Of a DNA stretch of 64,000 bases, positions 62,580 to 64,000 are shown piece by piece (positions within the stretch are counted from its first letter, which is position 1; every line of letters starts with the position of its first letter). The DNA lies in NCBI RefSeq assembly GCF_025677645.1, contig NZ_CP106880.1, forward strand, positions 43,928 to 107,927, in the 5' to 3' direction. Source of the DNA: Curtobacterium poinsettiae (GTDB lineage: Bacteria; Actinomycetota; Actinomycetes; Actinomycetales; Microbacteriaceae). The position numbers and the translations under genes were made by a program. The notes beneath the pieces are model-generated. The model worked only from the letters and a program-made list of their open reading frames with translations. It had not been told where the DNA came from and did no database searches.

Positions 62580-63668
62580 ATGGGGAAGGGTGGAATGCTC
62601 GCGATCGCGGCGCTGGCGCCCGTGATCGGCATCGTCGTGATCGTGGTGGTGCTGTTCACGATCATCACCGGCGCCGGGGACGACGACCAGGCAGCTGCCG
62701 CCACATGCGGTGCCGCCGGCACCGTGTCCGGCACGGCCGTGTCCGTGCAGAAGGGCACCCTGCCGGCGAAGGTCGGCCCGTACTCCGGCGACCAGGTGAA
62801 GAACGCCGCGGCGATCGTCTCGATTGGCAAGGAGCGGGGCCTGACCCGGCACGCGCAGCAGACCGCGCTGATGGCCGCGATGACGGAGTCCACCCTCAAC
62901 AACCTCTCCGGCGGCGACCGCGACTCCGCCGGCCTGTTCCAGATGCGGCCCTCCCAGGGGTGGGGCACCCTCGCGCAGGTCACGGACATCGACTACGCGA
63001 TCAACCTGTTCTACGAGCGCCTGGTGAAGGTGCCCGGCTGGGACACCATGGACCCGGGCGAGGCCGCACAGTCGGTCGAGGGGTCCGCGTTCCCTGATGC
63101 GTATGCGACGAAGTCGGCGTATGCGGTCGAGATGTTGAATGCCCTCTCCGGCGTCACGGTCTCAACCGTCTCGCAGACCAACGAGGGTCCCACTTGCACC
63201 GCCGGCGCGGGTGCCGCGGCCGGTGGCGGCGCCGGCGGGACGAAGAACGTGCTCGCCGAGGGTGAGCAGCCCGCGACGGGGCCGCATGCGGCGAAGATCA
63301 ACCAGGTCATCGGGTTCGCGAAAGAGCAGCTGGGCGAGGCGTACGTCCTCGGCGGTGCCGGCCCGAACGTGTGGGACTGCTCCGGGCTGACGAAGGTCGC
63401 GTACGCGCAGATCGGCGTCAACATCGACGCCGGCCACTCCGCCACGACTCAGTGGCGCAACGGGGTCGCTCGAGGGCAGATGCACCCTCTCAGCGAAGCG
63501 CAGCCCGGGGACCTCATCTTCTGGGGCGGCAACGACGCCTGGCACGTGGGGATCAGCCTCGGCGGCGACATGATGATCGCCGCTCCGAAGGCCGGCGACG
63601 TCGTGAAGATCCAGAAGGTGTGGGGCACCCCCAACGACCAGGTCTGGCGCCCCGTCGACGGCCTCTAG
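62580..63668 (+). CDS. Lysozyme-like plus NlpC/P60 peptidoglycan hydrolase
   Basis: 362 aa. An N-terminal hydrophobic segment is followed by a lysozyme-like domain with Glu near 103 (AMTESTLNNL, DSAGLFQMRPSQGWG). A Gly/Ala linker precedes the NlpC/P60 peptidase with Cys267 (WDCSGLT) and His322 (AWHVGIS). It cuts cell wall so the secretion channel can pass. Intact. Confidence 0.88.
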   Translation: MGKGGMLAIAALAPVIGIVVIVVVLFTIITGAGDDDQAAAATCGAAGTVSGTAVSVQKGTLPAKVGPYSGDQVKNAAAIVSIGKERGLTRHAQQTALMAAMTESTLNNLSGGDRDSAGLFQMRPSQGWGTLAQVTDIDYAINLFYERLVKVPGWDTMDPGEAAQSVEGSAFPDAYATKSAYAVEMLNALSGVTVSTVSQTNEGPTCTAGAGAAAGGGAGGTKNVLAEGEQPATGPHAAKINQVIGFAKEQLGEAYVLGGAGPNVWDCSGLTKVAYAQIGVNIDAGHSATTQWRNGVARGQMHPLSEAQPGDLIFWGGNDAWHVGISLGGDMMIAAPKAGDVVKIQKVWGTPNDQVWRPVDGL

Positions 63669-63709
63669 CCCAAGCACCACCGAAGAACCGATCCGCGAAG
63701 GAGCACACC

Positions 63710-64000
63710 ATGAGCACCGGATACCTGCACCAGAACCCGCCCCGGTCACCGTGGCCCCGACGCCTGCTGATCCTCGGCCGGAACACCGCCGTTGGATTCG
63801 CAGCCGGCGTCCCCATGTGGGTCGTCGGCCTGCTGTTCGCCGCATCGGTCGGCCGCGCCTTCCTCGGCGCGCACGCGGCTGCTGGCGCGTGGCAGGCCGC
63901 GTGGACACCGTCCGGGTTCCTCTACGCCGGCGCACTCGTCGCCAGCGTCGCAGCACTCCTCACGGCCGTGGTCTGGCACGTCATCGATCAGCGGGACGGA
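63710..64000 (+). CDS. Membrane protein of the conjugation operon, cut at right edge
   Basis: ATG 63710, open to the end of the window (97 codons seen). Two hydrophobic segments (TAVGFAAGVPMWVVGLLFAA, and SGFLYAGALVASVAALLTAV with VVWHVI). AAGGAG lies about 7 bases before the start. Confidence 0.6.
   Translation, partial: MSTGYLHQNPPRSPWPRRLLILGRNTAVGFAAGVPMWVVGLLFAASVGRAFLGAHAAAGAWQAAWTPSGFLYAGALVASVAALLTAVVWHVIDQRDG

Noticed and set aside
60828..62852. 674-codon minus-strand frame over the MinD-like gene
   Set aside because: Antisense shadow; plus strand has Walker motifs and coupled neighbours.

Overview
The window is high-GC DNA with dense, often 4-bp-overlapping genes. It carries an Lsr2 xenogeneic silencer, SCO6880-type conjugation genes, a sortase-type surface protein and the ImmA/membrane/XRE operon type common in Actinobacteria. 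I infer an actinobacterium, probably Microbacteriaceae (Curtobacterium-like). A ParA/ParB-like partition cassette, a primase-type replication protein and a conjugation operon suggest a large plasmid, or an integrative conjugative element loaded with accessory DNA. No rRNA or tRNA was recognised.

1-14 kb is a defence block: an integrase cut by the window edge, a type II CBASS (CD-NTase and E1-E2 Cap2 on the minus strand, HNH-SAVED Cap5 divergent), a type ISP restriction-modification enzyme coupled to a small nuclease-like gene, a P-loop GTPase-like protein coupled to a 115-aa partner, and an orphan Xre/MbcA-type antitoxin.

14-21 kb is a Tn7-like transposition module, tnsA-tnsB-tnsC-tniQ, in one tightly overlapping operon. 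21-26.5 kb looks like its cargo: a divergent small-gene pair, a coupled RuvC-like plus Ser/Thr kinase pair, a helical protein, and a HigB-HigA-SecB-like toxin-antitoxin-chaperone operon.

26.6-45 kb is a decaying mosaic. It has a frameshifted serine resolvase, a frameshifted helical protein, a RES/Xre toxin-antitoxin pair, a folC pseudogene in three frames, a secreted protein, a YhcG-type nuclease, intact lsr2 plus a relic of a second lsr2, an ice-binding-like surface protein, an AraC regulator, SIR2 and Mrr-like genes, a YfbU protein, and two more resolvase fragments.

44.7-64 kb is the element backbone. parA and a parB-like gene are surrounded by clusters of one inverted repeat (TGATAGCA/TGCTATCA). 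Then come the replication protein, a geranylgeranyl-reductase-like oxidoreductase, an ImmA peptidase-membrane protein-XRE operon, and a long type IV secretion operon (pilin-like protein, VirB6-like channel, SCO6880, VirB4-like ATPase, MinD/ParA-like ATPase, NlpC/P60 hydrolase) that runs off the right edge. The same operator-like repeat (CTACGC-N5-GCGTAG) lies before both the ImmA operon and the conjugation operon, so the XRE protein may control both.
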